A stretch of 64,000 nucleotides of DNA from Taxillus chinensis (lineage: Eukaryota > Streptophyta > Magnoliopsida > Santalales > Loranthaceae), in assembly GCA_023512835.1 (NCBI GenBank), contig CM042090.1, positions 4,495,826-4,559,825 on the forward strand, in the 5' to 3' direction. Both the position numbers and the translations under genes were made by a program. The number at the start of each line of letters is the position of its first letter. Positions within the stretch are counted from its first letter, which is position 1. The notes beneath the pieces were generated by a model, which worked only from the letters and a program-made list of their open reading frames with translations, searched no databases and was not told where the DNA came from. Shown one piece after another: positions 24,412-35,195 of this stretch.

Positions 24412-24470
24412 CGATTTTATTATTAGAGGTAGTGACAAAAATGGGTTGGTGGGAGTCGTTTTAAATAGCG
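24226..24470 (-). promoter_or_regulatory. SCL4: SCL4 5' UTR and core promoter
   Basis: Upstream of the ATG (minus strand) is a CT/GA dinucleotide run of about 29 bp (24378-24406), common in plant 5' leaders. A TATA-like TATTTAAAA follows at 24459-24467. This would place transcription start near 24430 and give a leader of about 200 nt. The TATA assignment rests on position and sequence only. Confidence 0.5.
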
Positions 24471-25689
24471 AAAGCTTCGCTGGTAACAAAAGGCTGTTGG
24501 GAGAAAAAGTGGTAAATTAATAATAATTATAATTAATTTAAGCAAGCAAGTAATAAAAGAAATGAGCAAATCGAGAAATGTTTGGAAGCAAAGCTCACCC
24601 TCCCCCACAGGTCCCTACGGGCCTAAAAGTGGAATAGGCAAGCAGGCCCAACTCAGGCTGTGTTGAGAGCTTTTATTTGCACAAAGCTGGCCGTTTCTGC
24701 GACGTGACGCCCATGTTTCTTTCGGGTGGGCTCTACGACGACAACCGCGACAGTAAAGAGTTGAAGAAGAGTGAAGGGCGGGAAGGGCGGACAGAGTGTG
24801 ACATCATGGGTAATGTAAAATGGATGGACGCGGACTCACGAGTCACTCGCGTTTCGAGGGACGTTGATTTGTACGCGCGCAATCCGTGATTCCATTGCGA
24901 GTCGCCATTAACATAGTTACTACGTCTACTACCCATCTTCGCCGTCCGTTTCGGGCGTGTTTATCAAAATAAGGGGTTGGCTTCGGGTCATGTGAGCCCC
25001 AATCCCTTCCTCCATTCAATTGAAAAAATGCATCTTAAAAAAAAAAAAAATGGTCACACGGGCTAACTCAACGCGTATGGGAAACTACGGTCGGATTCGA
25101 TGCGAATATATATATTTACTATAATAATATATTTATTTTATCATTAAATTAAATATTTATATATTTTTATTATATTTATTTATAATAATTTAAGGATTGA
25201 TTTTTGCTTGAGTAATAATATATGTAATGCGGTATTATTGTAAAACCGTGATAACGTGAATGATAGTAAATTATTATGATGATTTGAAATGTTCAGGAGC
25301 GACTTCAGAAAATTTATTCAGGATGTTCAATATTTATTATAAATCTTAAATTCAAAGGAAGATTATTCAAATCAACACAAATTCATTTAGAAGAATCAGA
25401 AGTAAAATATTTTGGCTTACTTATGACGAATTTATCAATTGTAAATCTAAAATATAATATAATAAACTATAATATTAAATACTAGCCAGTACTGAGTAAA
25501 TATTCATGTATTTTTAAAATTTTACAATAAAAAACCTAACCAGTATCGATTTAAATTTAAATTATCATTATTATGACTTGAAATCAAATTATCGAATTGA
25601 AAATAGAAGAGAGCCAAATAGCAAATTACTAGATTTATGGAGACCAAGTTTACGGTCTATGCATACAGTATTAGATTAACACGTCACTA
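24471..25689. other. SCL4 upstream flank, AT-rich intergenic
   Basis: Moderate GC to about 25060, then strongly AT-rich (25100-25640). No gene supported. The short frames around 24677-24936 are not convincing. No retroelement boundary was recognised. Confidence 0.45.
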
Positions 25690-26030
25690 CATAGACAGAG
25701 TCCAGAGAAGAGAGCCGAGCGCCCGAGCCGCCGATCGAGGAGCGGACAGCGGGACAGGCGACAACGGACTCAACACCGAGGCCGAGCTGCTGCCTGCGCC
25801 GGAAGTCAGAGGAGGCATCGAACTGTTGAGTCAAGTTGTCGACTAGTATCACGAGACGTCGAGACCACAACTCGGCATCGCCGCATGGCCCTCGTCGGAT
25901 GTCGGAATGAGAAGAGGCAACAACGGCCCTGTGGTCCAGCCGGTCCTGCATGACAGTGGAGGCGTTGTCGTTGGCGGGAGGGGAGAGAGCCACAGTCAGG
26001 AGGGGAGAGCGGCACTACTAGGGTAAGCTT
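25690..26030. other. GC-rich island of unknown origin
   Basis: About 340 bp of roughly 60% GC between AT-rich flanks, with open frames on both strands (105 codons minus at 25676-25993) but no recognisable domain. About 200 bp to the right, GCGCCGCCCCTG at 26233-26244 (reverse complement CAGGGGCGGCGC) resembles the terminus of a class of plant hAT-like elements. The island could be gene sequence carried by such an element. No matching left end was found. Confidence 0.3.
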
Positions 26031-26802
26031 TTTTCGTTTTTCGTGATGGATGAATGGTCAGGTGTGTGTGGATCAGGCCCATCTGTATATTTGTTTAATT
26101 GTTTAGTTAGTATTTTTATTTTTATTTTCTTTCTTCATTAACTATCAAGGTCAATGACAGCGTGTTGCTGACTTGCCATATACAAATAAGTATTTTTTTT
26201 GTTAAATAGTTGCACACCCTGAAGACTACGTAGCGCCGCCCCTGGATATGTTACTATGTCGTCACAAATATCTACCGATTAAGCAATCTTACGTATCATT
26301 ACTCTTTTCAAATACATTTGCAAATAAATTAATTTTGGATTAATATGAAATTTTACAATCACGACAGATAATACATGAATAATTAATATAAAGGTCAATT
26401 TGTGCAATAAATACCAACAAGATACCAAAATATCAAAAAGTTGTACAAAAACATATCATATCAACAACAAAAATACAAAATAAATTTATTTTTAATTTAT
26501 TTTTCTAAAAAAAACAAATGCTAACTTAATTTATTTTGATCGATTAATTATGTTTCGCTAAAGATGTGGTTTACCAATAAGAAAATGAAAAAGGAGGCAG
26601 GGACAAATTCATAAAGTTTGATGAGAGGAGGCTGAGTTACAAATTCAAAATATATAAAGTAATATATAAAAATAAATTAATTTTTAATTCAGTTTTAATA
26701 TAAAAGTAAACATTTAAATAAAAAGATACATAGATAGCGTCATCACCCATTTTTGATCGGGCTCGATACTGGCTTTGTAAAAAGATTCTATACTGGTTTA
26801 TT
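26031..26802. other. AT-rich intergenic region
   Basis: No gene seen. Only the CAGGGGCGG-like motif at 26233-26244 (minus strand) is of note. Confidence 0.4.
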
Positions 26803-26810
26803 TAGTTGAT

Positions 26811-27434
26811 TAGTGGTGTGCATCTATCCGCCCAACCCGATCTATCCATCCAACCCAACCCGAACCTACTCGCTATACGCGAATTAAAAATATTCAAATA
26901 AGTGGGTCAGTTAAAAATTTTATTTTATAGTGGGTTGAGTCGGTTGGCGGGTGAGAATACTCAAACCCGCTACTAACCCGACCCACCGCACTGCATTATC
27001 AAAATAGAGTAAACCTTATTATCTATCTATTAAACATTAGTTCATTATCGTCTCTCTCATTGTAAGAGGTGAGAGTTATGGAACATGACGCCTATGATTG
27101 TGAGTTTGTGATGTTATAATCCATAAATCTTGTATCTTTTCTCATTTGTAATTATAAATGCTTAATGAATAAAATAATATACTTTTGATTATAATTATTT
27201 TATATTTTATACGTTTAATTTTTTGAATGTATGTCGTTCAATTATATACCAGTAAATGGCGGTTGATACCCGTTCAACCCGCATACCCACTGGTTAATAC
27301 CTGACAAAATTTAATAAATTCGTAGATTATTGAGGTTAACGGGTTGATGGTGACAGAATTAGTCACCCGTTAATAACGGGTTGGTTAATGATTTCGCCTT
27401 TGACCCAACCCCACCCGACCCATGCATACCCCTA
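26811..27434. mobile_element. hAT-type non-autonomous element, 624 bp, TSD TAGTTGAT
   Basis: Ends TAGTGGTGTGCAT (26811-26823) and ATGCATACCCCTA (27422-27434) are inverted copies with two mismatches. They are flanked by the perfect 8-bp duplication TAGTTGAT at 26803-26810 and 27435-27442. An 8-bp TSD with TAG/CAGGG-type ends is the mark of the hAT superfamily. Subterminal regions are crowded with CCCAACCC / CCCGACCC words on the left and again on the right, as in hAT elements that bind transposase in subterminal repeats. The AT-rich core has no coding, so movement needs a transposase from elsewhere. Confidence 0.85.
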
Positions 27435-27442
27435 TAGTTGAT

Positions 27443-28666
27443 CTCGGAGTTATTCTCACACAAAGCTTATACATGCCATAAAACGAAAAAACACAGTCGT
27501 CATCAAACAAATTAGAGGTGTGATTGAACACCTAGAAAAAAAAAGAGGTATATAGTTTCAGAGAATTATGTTTGGGAGTCGGTTACATGTGGGGAAGAAA
27601 GAAGGATTCTTACATCCCCACAACGCCTATTATTGATATCTAGTATTGATTTATGAGTGTTTGATTGCTTTATTATTTATTTAAAAAGGTTTTTTATATT
27701 TTTAATTTTAAGGGAAAGGAGAATTTTAGGATTTAGGCCTTAGAAAATAAAAGGAAAAGGATTTTAAGTAAATAAAATAGGATACTTTAATTTTAGAAAA
27801 AGAATATGGGATTTAGGCCCATGTAACAGTATTGCGTTTTTTTAGGAAATCAAAAGTAAGTTTCTTTTCTAAAAAAGAAAAATTTATAAAAATTGAATTC
27901 AAATATAGAAATACTACCACAATTGATATTGGCCTAGGTAGACTAGGATATGAGCATCTAGGGCTCAACCCTCATGACCGCCCAGGTCTTGTTTTAATTT
28001 TTTTTAAAACAGGATGATCTTTTGTGTTTTTATTATTTTGTCAAAAAAATATAAAAACTACGGTAAAAGATGAAATACCTAAACACTGAAGAGAAGGCAT
28101 TTAACTAAGTTTTTTTAAAAACTTGTATGATTTTTCACTTGCCGCACATATCTAATGTGTTTTGTTGATGCCTCCTTTGACACTATCGAAAACACAAAAA
28201 TTAAGAAAAAGAACGTAGCTCTTCTTCCAAATATTCCTTGAAATTACAAAGGGTTAGAAAAGAAAAAGATAGTTTTCCTCCTTGGCTTGGAACGTCCCCT
28301 CCAGCTTTAGCTCCTTCCACCGAAGATAAAGAACAATTATAGGTTCCTTTCTCACTCGAAAACTAAGTATGTTTGTCTTTAGAAATTATTAGAATGCTCT
28401 CTTTGATTTTTCCTCCCCAAAGTCCGTTCCAAAAGCTCCCCTTTTGATAATTTCTCCTCTCTCTGTTTGTTTGTGGAGCAGCCTGTTTATAGGCTAAGAT
28501 CAGAGGCCTCTCATAAATAATGCTTCTCTTTCCCAAGGTAGCATAAATCAAATTAATTTAGATTTATTTGGTTTTCTCTACTGCCCGAGACAAGTTTTAT
28601 ATTATTGTTTTTAAATGCTGATGTATTTGGACACTTTAGTGGGTAAAGGTTAAATGAATTTTCGGA
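27443..28666. other. Intergenic, with a minus-strand TATA-like motif
   Basis: AT-rich, no gene. Near 28481-28494 the minus strand reads GCCTATAAACAGGC, followed downstream by a GAGAGAGG-containing leader. It resembles a retroelement promoter, but no LTR limits were found. Confidence 0.3.
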
Positions 28667-29659
28667 TATTGGTGCCCCCAAATCCCAAAAGGATCGGAAT
28701 TAAGAGTGTGACTTCTCCATGCCCACACCTGAAGGGTCAAGGGGTTGGTGACTAGCACCAATATGGATCACACAATGGGTCTTTGCTCGAGATATATCCG
28801 TACAATCATACATCAGGGGTATTCCTGTACATTTTCACATGTTATGAAGTCAAGAAAAATAATTTTTTAATAATAGACTCATACTACAAATCCAATACAA
28901 CTTCCATGGACCCTCGTATGGATATTCAAATAATAAAACCATTTATATCTTACAAAATCCATAAACCAGGTTATAATAAAATATGAAATAAATAATAATT
29001 AACTTCGGACCAGCCTCTAGTGTGTAAGTTGATACTTGAAACATATCAACAAAGTAGGGGTGAGCACAAGTGCCCAGTAGGTGATCTCCATCTCCTCACC
29101 ATCTTATAACAAGAAATCCTAAGTCTACATGATCTGTGTGCCTTGTGCCAGTGTAGTGTCCTTTTTTATCATAGGAGGCTTACATTAAAACACAAAATAT
29201 GATATCACACTCATTACATTACATTCATTAAAGGTTCGCACTGAACAATCCAACCATTTACGGGATTCCCATAACCAACTCCAAGGATCCCAGTCACTAC
29301 CTGATAGCCATATGTGGGACCTGTAGGGTCCCTATAAAGACCCGTAGTTGGGTAATGTTGAGAGATAGTCATTCTATGGGAATACAACTATCTGGACGGT
29401 AGTGTAGTCATCGATGTGAGCATTTTGACTATAATTGGGCCCAATTCCGGGTCAGGGCCCCGAGTGGCCCGATTGTTGACTTTTCGGGAGTTAATTGTTG
29501 ACTTTGCGTTTGAGCAGTTAATTGGGTTGGAAAATATCTGGATAGTGATGTGCTCGTCATTTCGAGCGTTTTGACTGTACTTGGGCTCAATTTGGAGTTC
29601 GTGACCTCGGGAGGTCAATTAATATTTTTGGGATTTATTAATGAAAGAAAATACGGCAA

Positions 29660-29668
29660 TATAAATAG
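29660..29668 (+). promoter_or_regulatory. TATA box of the solo LTR
   Basis: TATAAATAG, about 330 bp from the LTR start, followed by a purine-rich GAGAGAGGGAGAG leader. A plausible residual promoter firing towards 32 kb. Confidence 0.55.
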
Positions 29669-30079
29669 GGGGAAGGAGAGCTTCCACGTTACGTTTCTGC
29701 ATTTCTGCGTTGGAGAGCTTAGAGAGAGGGAGAGAAAGAGAGAAGGAAGCTTGGAGCCTTCGATTTGGGACGTTTTGAGCCCGTTCAAGCATCAAGAATC
29801 ACTCCAGATAGGTGTTCCATTGATTCTTCACCCTTTTCTTGCTCTTTTATTGGATTAACATGTAAGAATTTGATGAAATTATGCAAATTCGTGATGCACC
29901 CTAGAAATTGGGGAAAATGGAAATTGAGCATGAAACCTAGACGATTTAGGTTGTTTGGTAGCCTAATATGGCTAGATGATGTTAGAAACCCTTAATAGGG
30001 ATGAATTGTTGCATAAAAATAGAGATTTAATGAGTATAATTGGGTTTTGGGACGAATTAGGGAAGAACGCAGTCGGCAA

Positions 30080-30295
30080 TTCGCGATCGGGACTCGCTCG
30101 AGGCTAGCTTCGAGCAACCTCGGCAAGTGTCTCGAGCAGTCTCGAGCGAGGCTTCGAGCAAGGAGCGTCGAGCGAGAATGTAGCCTTGAGCAGAGTGTCG
30201 AGCAAAGATCGAGCAGGGAGCCTCGAGCCTAGAGCGTCGAGCAAGCGAGCGTCGAGCAAGGTGTCTCGAGCGAGCGATTTCAGCGATTAGACGAT
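30080..30295 (+). repeat. CGTCGAGCAAG-type minisatellite inside the solo LTR
   Basis: About 14 degenerate 10-18-bp units built on TCGAGC(A/G)AG. The array lies downstream of the TATA box and is far more GC-rich than the rest of the LTR. It is absent from the LTR at 5624-7937, so it expanded in this lineage. Confidence 0.6.
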
Positions 30296-30800
30296 GCGGT
30301 TCCGGTGTGGATCGGATGGACCATTTACATTGTAACCATTATGCCTCTCCACATTTAATTACAATGTAAATAACGAAATACCCTCCATTTGGATTCAAAG
30401 AAAAATACTAGAAAAATTAATTCCCACTCCTTCAAAATGTGAAAATTGGGATTTAGTGTAAAATCTCGGAAAAACCCAAAAGTTCGTAGTGGTGACTTTT
30501 TGGAAAGTGGGGTTAGACATCTCAGAAAAATCTCCAAAAATCAGATTATCATAGTTATGATATGGACACCCAATGCCGAGACTTTTTATTGCAAGAAAAT
30601 AGATGCTATGGGTATCTCCTTCCTTAGTCAAGGAATGAGGATCGACTTGTGAAAATTGGCTATAGTTCTAAAGGGATTGTTGTACACCTTAAGACCATAT
30701 TGGTGTTGGTATGATTGGTTTGTGGATTTGGGACTTAGGTTCCATGGCTTGTTGGGTTCTCACCGTGAAGCACGGATGATGCTATATGGTTGACGGGGTA

Positions 30801-30932
30801 GGCATATGCGTTGATGGCAGGCTTGTGTGGCACTGTGGCTGGGCATATTGCGCTGTGGTCGTGGCAGGCATATGCGCCGATGGCAGGCCTGTGTGGCACT
30901 GTGTCCGGGCATATAGCGCTGTGGTAGGGCTG
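30801..30932 (+). repeat. 66-bp tandem duplication in the solo LTR
   Basis: Two adjacent copies start GGCATATGCG (30801 and 30867) and share GATGGCAGGC-TGTGTGGCACTGTG and GGGCATAT-GCGCTGTGGT. The minus-strand frame of 125 codons here is an artefact of the repeat. Confidence 0.6.
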
Positions 30933-32120
30933 AGTGCCCTGAGCTGGGATCCCGTGGAGGATCGTGGACAAGCTGTCCTGTGTGGGCAGGTTGGGTCCTG
31001 ATGTTTGTTTGCAGGCTGAGTCCTGATGATTGTGCACACTACACAGTACACGAGTACACAGAACATGTAGCATAGACTTGTATGTTTGCATGATGTGGAG
31101 TATAGGGGTCACCTACTGAGCTTGTCGCTCACTCCTACTTGTTATTTCCCTTTTTCAGGTGTGACCCGAGACTAGTGGAGGACTTTCTTCCAAGAGGACG
31201 TGCCCACTACTCTGATGTATGAGTACCGTATTTTGTATTGTATTATGTGTTGTATCCCGGACATGGGTCCGTATGTGTTGAATAATCCATTATGTGATGT
31301 GATGTCTGTATGACTGTTTGACATATTGTATGACTGATAATGTATGAAAAAGTACAGGATTACCCTTGATGTATGATTGTACAGGGTTGCATATTTGAGA
31401 TAGCACCCGTGGTGTAGTCTTTATTAGTGCTAGTCACCAACCCCTTGACCTTTAGGGTGCGGGCAAGGGGAAGTCATGTTCCTGGTTCCGGGTTCCCTGG
31501 AATTTGGGGGCGTGACAGTCCCTGATGACAACCCGCCACATATGGGACTTGGTTAACCAGCCACATAGGACACCTATAACCTCTTGTTAGCCCTAAATGG
31601 GACCCACGGTTAACTCAACCAGCTCCACCACCAATTCCACACATATAATTAATAAATAATAATTTTGAATAATCATTATTTAATATAACAACTTTATAAA
31701 ATATTTAAATCACTAAACCAATAAAAATGTATAACAAATAATATTTGTCGTGTCAGACTATAAATTTTAAGCCACAAACAATACTTCTAATATCTAAGTA
31801 TTAATATCAAACCTCTAATAATATTTTTAATATTGAACTATTAATAATATAATGATTCAAATATTATTTGTTTAATGTCAAATTAATAATATAAAGCCAC
31901 AATTAATGTTTCTAATGTCAAATTAATAATCACGCTACAACGAATGTTTATAATATTAAATTAATAACATCAAGCTCAAATGCTATATTTAACATGTCAA
32001 ACTAATAATATTAAGCACAACAATATTTTTAAAATGCCCAACTATTATCATTAAGCCACAGATAATATTTGTATTTTCAAATAATATGACGTAAAAGTTT
32101 AAAACTAGGTACTAAATTAA

Positions 32121-32779
32121 CTGTTAGTCTTTGAAAGCCTAGAGGGAGTGAATAAGCTCTTTGAAAAATTCTTCTATTCTCTTTGGCACAACACTAAAAC
32201 AGATTAAAAGATAGAATTGATGCGGAAAACAATCAGATATAGTTGAAGTATTTTGTTTTATTATCAACCAATAATTACAACAAAATGGAAAGCAGATAAA
32301 GTTGTTTGCACTAGCTTTTGATTTACTGAAAATGTATCTCTCTTTGTTTACAGTAGCACTCTGAGACTATTCTATTATGTACACACTAGCACAGTATACA
32401 AATTCAAACGCACACACTTACAAGTATACACAACTATATATTTATAGACATCCCTTGAGTGATCATCTTGGAACTTTAACGTTGCTTTTCCGGGTGATGC
32501 GCTATATTGAAGATCTTCTCATGGGAAACCATCTCTCTTTAAATGCTGTAGATGTGGAGCTCGAGATATTGGAAGTATGAGTATATTGAATTTCGTCACG
32601 TAATTATAATTTTATTAAAGACTTTGTCCAAGCATCGAATAATCCACATGTAAGATGATATAAATGTCTTCAATAGATCTATCTTACATTGGGACATAGC
32701 GAGTTAGTTGAGTTTGAATACGTTGATCTGACTTAGTGAGTAAGCGGAGCACTAATTTCAGAGTATGGAGAATTATTCC
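32121..32779 (+). other. Possible Ty1/copia-type LTR fragment
   Basis: TGTTAGTCTTTGAAAGCCTAG followed by AGGGAGTGAATAAGC resembles the start of a class of plant copia LTRs that contain a 'CCTAGAGGGGGGTGAATAGG' block. No end, PBS or coding was found. It directly abuts the truncated minus-strand LTR. Confidence 0.3.
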
Positions 32780-33095
32780 GAGCTAATGGAAGGCTTGGAT
32801 GCTTATTCAGCATTAAGGTTCCTTACTCCGTGTCTTTAGTTGCTTACTCCATGTCAATTAAGTACTCAGATTCTTATACCGTAACAAGGTTCCTTACTCT
32901 GTGTCAATTGAACATTTGGATCTCTTATTTCGTATTAGTGTTCCTTACTCCGTGTTAATTGAACACTCGAATCCCTTATTTTGTGTTAGGGCTTTTTACT
33001 TCGTGCGAGTAGAAGCCTTGGATCCTTATTCTGCATCAGCGCTTTCTTATTTCGTGCGAGTAGAAGACTCGGATCCTTATTTCGCATCTTTATGA
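32780..33095 (-). repeat. Degenerate ~55-bp tandem array related to that at 61.8-62.4 kb
   Basis: Units such as CTCGGATCCTTATTTCGCAT and GGTTCCTTACTCCGTGT repeat about six times. On the minus strand they read like the ACGGAGTAAGGATCCGAG units of the right-hand LTR array. The array ends abruptly at 33095, where RNase H coding of the Athila-like element begins, so the two were joined by rearrangement. The last part of the minus-strand RNase H frame simply reads this array. Confidence 0.55.
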
Positions 33096-34480
33096 TTTGT
33101 AAAGGCAGTTGTATGAGATCCAAGAAGATAACTTCTAAACTTATCAAAGGCATAAACAATAGCCAATAATTCTTTCTCGGTTGTAGCATAATTGATTGAG
33201 TGTCATTTAACAACTTGCTTGCATAAGTAATGACATGAACTTTCTTCTCTTTCTTCTGTCCAAGTACAACTCCAATAGCTGTATCACTTGCATCACACAT
33301 TAATTCAAATGGTAAACTCTAATATGGAGTAATAATTGGAGCAAAAGTAAGAGATATCTTTAATTGCTTAAAAACTTTCATACATTTAGAAGAAAAATCA
33401 AACACAACATCTTTCACTAGCAATGAACATAAAAGTATATAAATTTTTAAGAAATCCTTTATGAATCTTCTATAAAATCTAGCATGCCCAAAAAAACTTC
33501 GAACAACCTTGACATTTGTAGGTGTTGACATGAATTCTATTGCTGCAATCTTCGGATGATCCGCCTTTATTCCTTTGTTAGGCACCTTGCGTCCCAAAAC
33601 AATGCCCTTTTATACCATCAAGTGGCATTTCTCCCAATTTAAGACAAGATTTATATCTTACAAAATCTGAGAAAAATTATTTAAACAATCATTAAAACAA
33701 CATCCAAATACAGTGAAATCATCCATAAAAATCTCAATAATTTTCTCCACAAATTCTGAAAAAATTGCCATCATACAAGAATAAAGGTAGCAGGAGCATT
33801 ACATAATTCAAATGACATTCTCCGATAAGCAAATGTACCATAAGAACATATAAAAGTAGTTTTATCTTGAACCTCTGGTGTAATGGGTATGTGATTATAC
33901 CCTAAATATCCATTAAGAAAACAATAGTAGTTATGCCCAGCTAACCTTTCAAACATTTGATCAACATGAGGTAGTGGGAAGTGATCATTCCTCGTATTGG
34001 CATCGAGCTTTCGATAGTCAATGCAAACTCTCTAACCTGTGACAGTTCTTGTAAAAATAAGCTCATTCTTTGAGTTTTTGATAATTGTCATCCTTCCTTT
34101 CTTTGGCACAAGCTGTACAAGGCTCACCCATGGACTATTTGAGATGGAATAAATGATTTTAGCATTAAAAAGTTTAATTACTTCAGCTCTCACTACTTCT
34201 TTTATGTTAGGATTCAATCTTCTTTGATGCTTAATACTAGTTTTTTCCTTGTCCTCTAAGAATATTCAATGCATGCACATAGAAGGACTAATTTCCTTAA
34301 TATCAGCCATAATCCATAGCACTTTTTTTTTTCTCAAAATCTTTAACAAGTGATCCAGTTGCTCACTTTGTAGTTCAGCTACTACTATCATTGGCCACTC
34401 TCCTTCTTTTCCTAAGAATGCATACTTCAGATAAGATGGTAAAGTCTTCAATTCAACTTTGGGTGTCTTTTCCACTAATG
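33096..34480 (-). pseudogene. Reverse transcriptase and partial RNase H of the Athila-like element
   Basis: Fragments in order on the minus strand: pre-RT linker PKVELKTLPSYLKYAFLG (34475 downwards), RT start MNPNIKEVVRAEV (34217), RT core with GYLGYNHIPITPE and TTFICSYGTFAYRRMSFE (33956-33771), the catalytic FMDDF box near 33715-33735, the HARFYRRFIKDF segment (33597-33319) and RNase H start MCDASDTAIGVVLGQ (33300). Stops and frameshifts separate the pieces. In RNase H the frame leaves homology near 33095 and enters a tandem array. Not functional. Confidence 0.85.
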
Positions 34481-34577
34481 GAATTAGTACAGACAGTTTT
34501 CCAATATTCTCAAATTCCTTTTTATGTCGAAACTAAATCATTGGCGTAGCCTCCAAAGCTTGCTTCTTATCCTGAAT

Positions 34578-35195
34578 TCATTCATTGAAGATAAAATAAA
34601 CATTCTCTAAACACAGTGTATCTAACATTTCCACAAAATATCCTTGCTCATGCTCTGCTGCGTGAGGGTTTTTCAAACTCTTATATAAATTGAATTCCAT
34701 CTTATCTTCACCAATATGCAACTCTAGTTTACCCCCTTTTACATCAATTATCGTCCATGATGTAGTTAGGAAAGGTCTCGCCAAAATAAGTGGCATAGAA
34801 CTACATTCTTCCATGTCCAAGGCAATAAGATCAATGAGTACAATAAAATTCTTAATCTGTAAAGGTGCGTTCTCAAGAATTCCAGCTACATACTTGATAG
34901 ATTTATCTGCAAGTTGCAAAGCTACTGATATGGGATGTAGATTTCTAAAACTCAACTTGCAGCATACAGATGATGGAATTAAACTAACACTAGCACCCAA
35001 ATCACAAAGAGTTGAATCAAATGTAACATTTCTAATGGTACAAAGTATAAAAAAATTTCCTGGATCTCCCATTTTCTGAGGTAACTTTCTCTGAATAATT
35101 ACACTACACTCTTCTGTAAGTGTAATTATTCCCTTATCTTCAATCCTATGCTTGTTGCTTAACATCTCCTTCAAGAATTTGGAATAAAAGGGCAT
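34578..35195 (-). pseudogene. Aspartic protease region of the Athila-like element
   Basis: A 205-codon open piece of polyprotein. It contains LPQKMGDPGNFFILCTIRNV, then LCDLGASVSLIPSSV with the protease D-x-G core (DLGAS, as usual for this lineage rather than DTGS), and RPFLTTSWTIIDVKGGKLEL downstream. It ends in a stop before the RT linker at 34475. The frame is open, but its neighbours are broken. Confidence 0.8.

Larger units (their letters stand above)
29333..31517 (+). mobile_element. Solo LTR of a LARD-family relative, TSD GTCCC
   Basis: 2185 bp starting TATAAAGACCCG (from TGTAAAGACCCG, compare TGTAAGGATCCG at 5624) and ending GGGGGCGTGACA. Perfect 5-bp flanking duplication GTCCC at 29328-29332 and 31518-31522. 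No internal region or second LTR lies between the duplications. This is what recombination between two LTRs leaves behind. It sits inside an older LTR of the same broad family in opposite orientation. Confidence 0.85.
28667..32125 (-). mobile_element. Minus-strand LARD-family LTR, split by a solo LTR
   Basis: 28667-29332 and 31518-about 32125 are the two halves of one LTR in reverse orientation. The left half matches the reverse complement of about 7270-7937 (terminal GTGCTAGTCACC block, CCTACTTTGTTGA, GGTGAGGAGATGGAGATCACC). The right half matches the reverse complement of about 6760-7270, including the repeated ATATTATT-rich units. Joining them across the 5-bp duplication restores the LTR order. 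The 5' end of the LTR is lost where unrelated sequence begins near 32121. Confidence 0.75.

Noticed and set aside
30735..31112. Minus-strand 125-codon frame with internal repeats
   Set aside because: It lies inside the solo LTR and the repeat in the protein is the 66-bp DNA duplication read through.
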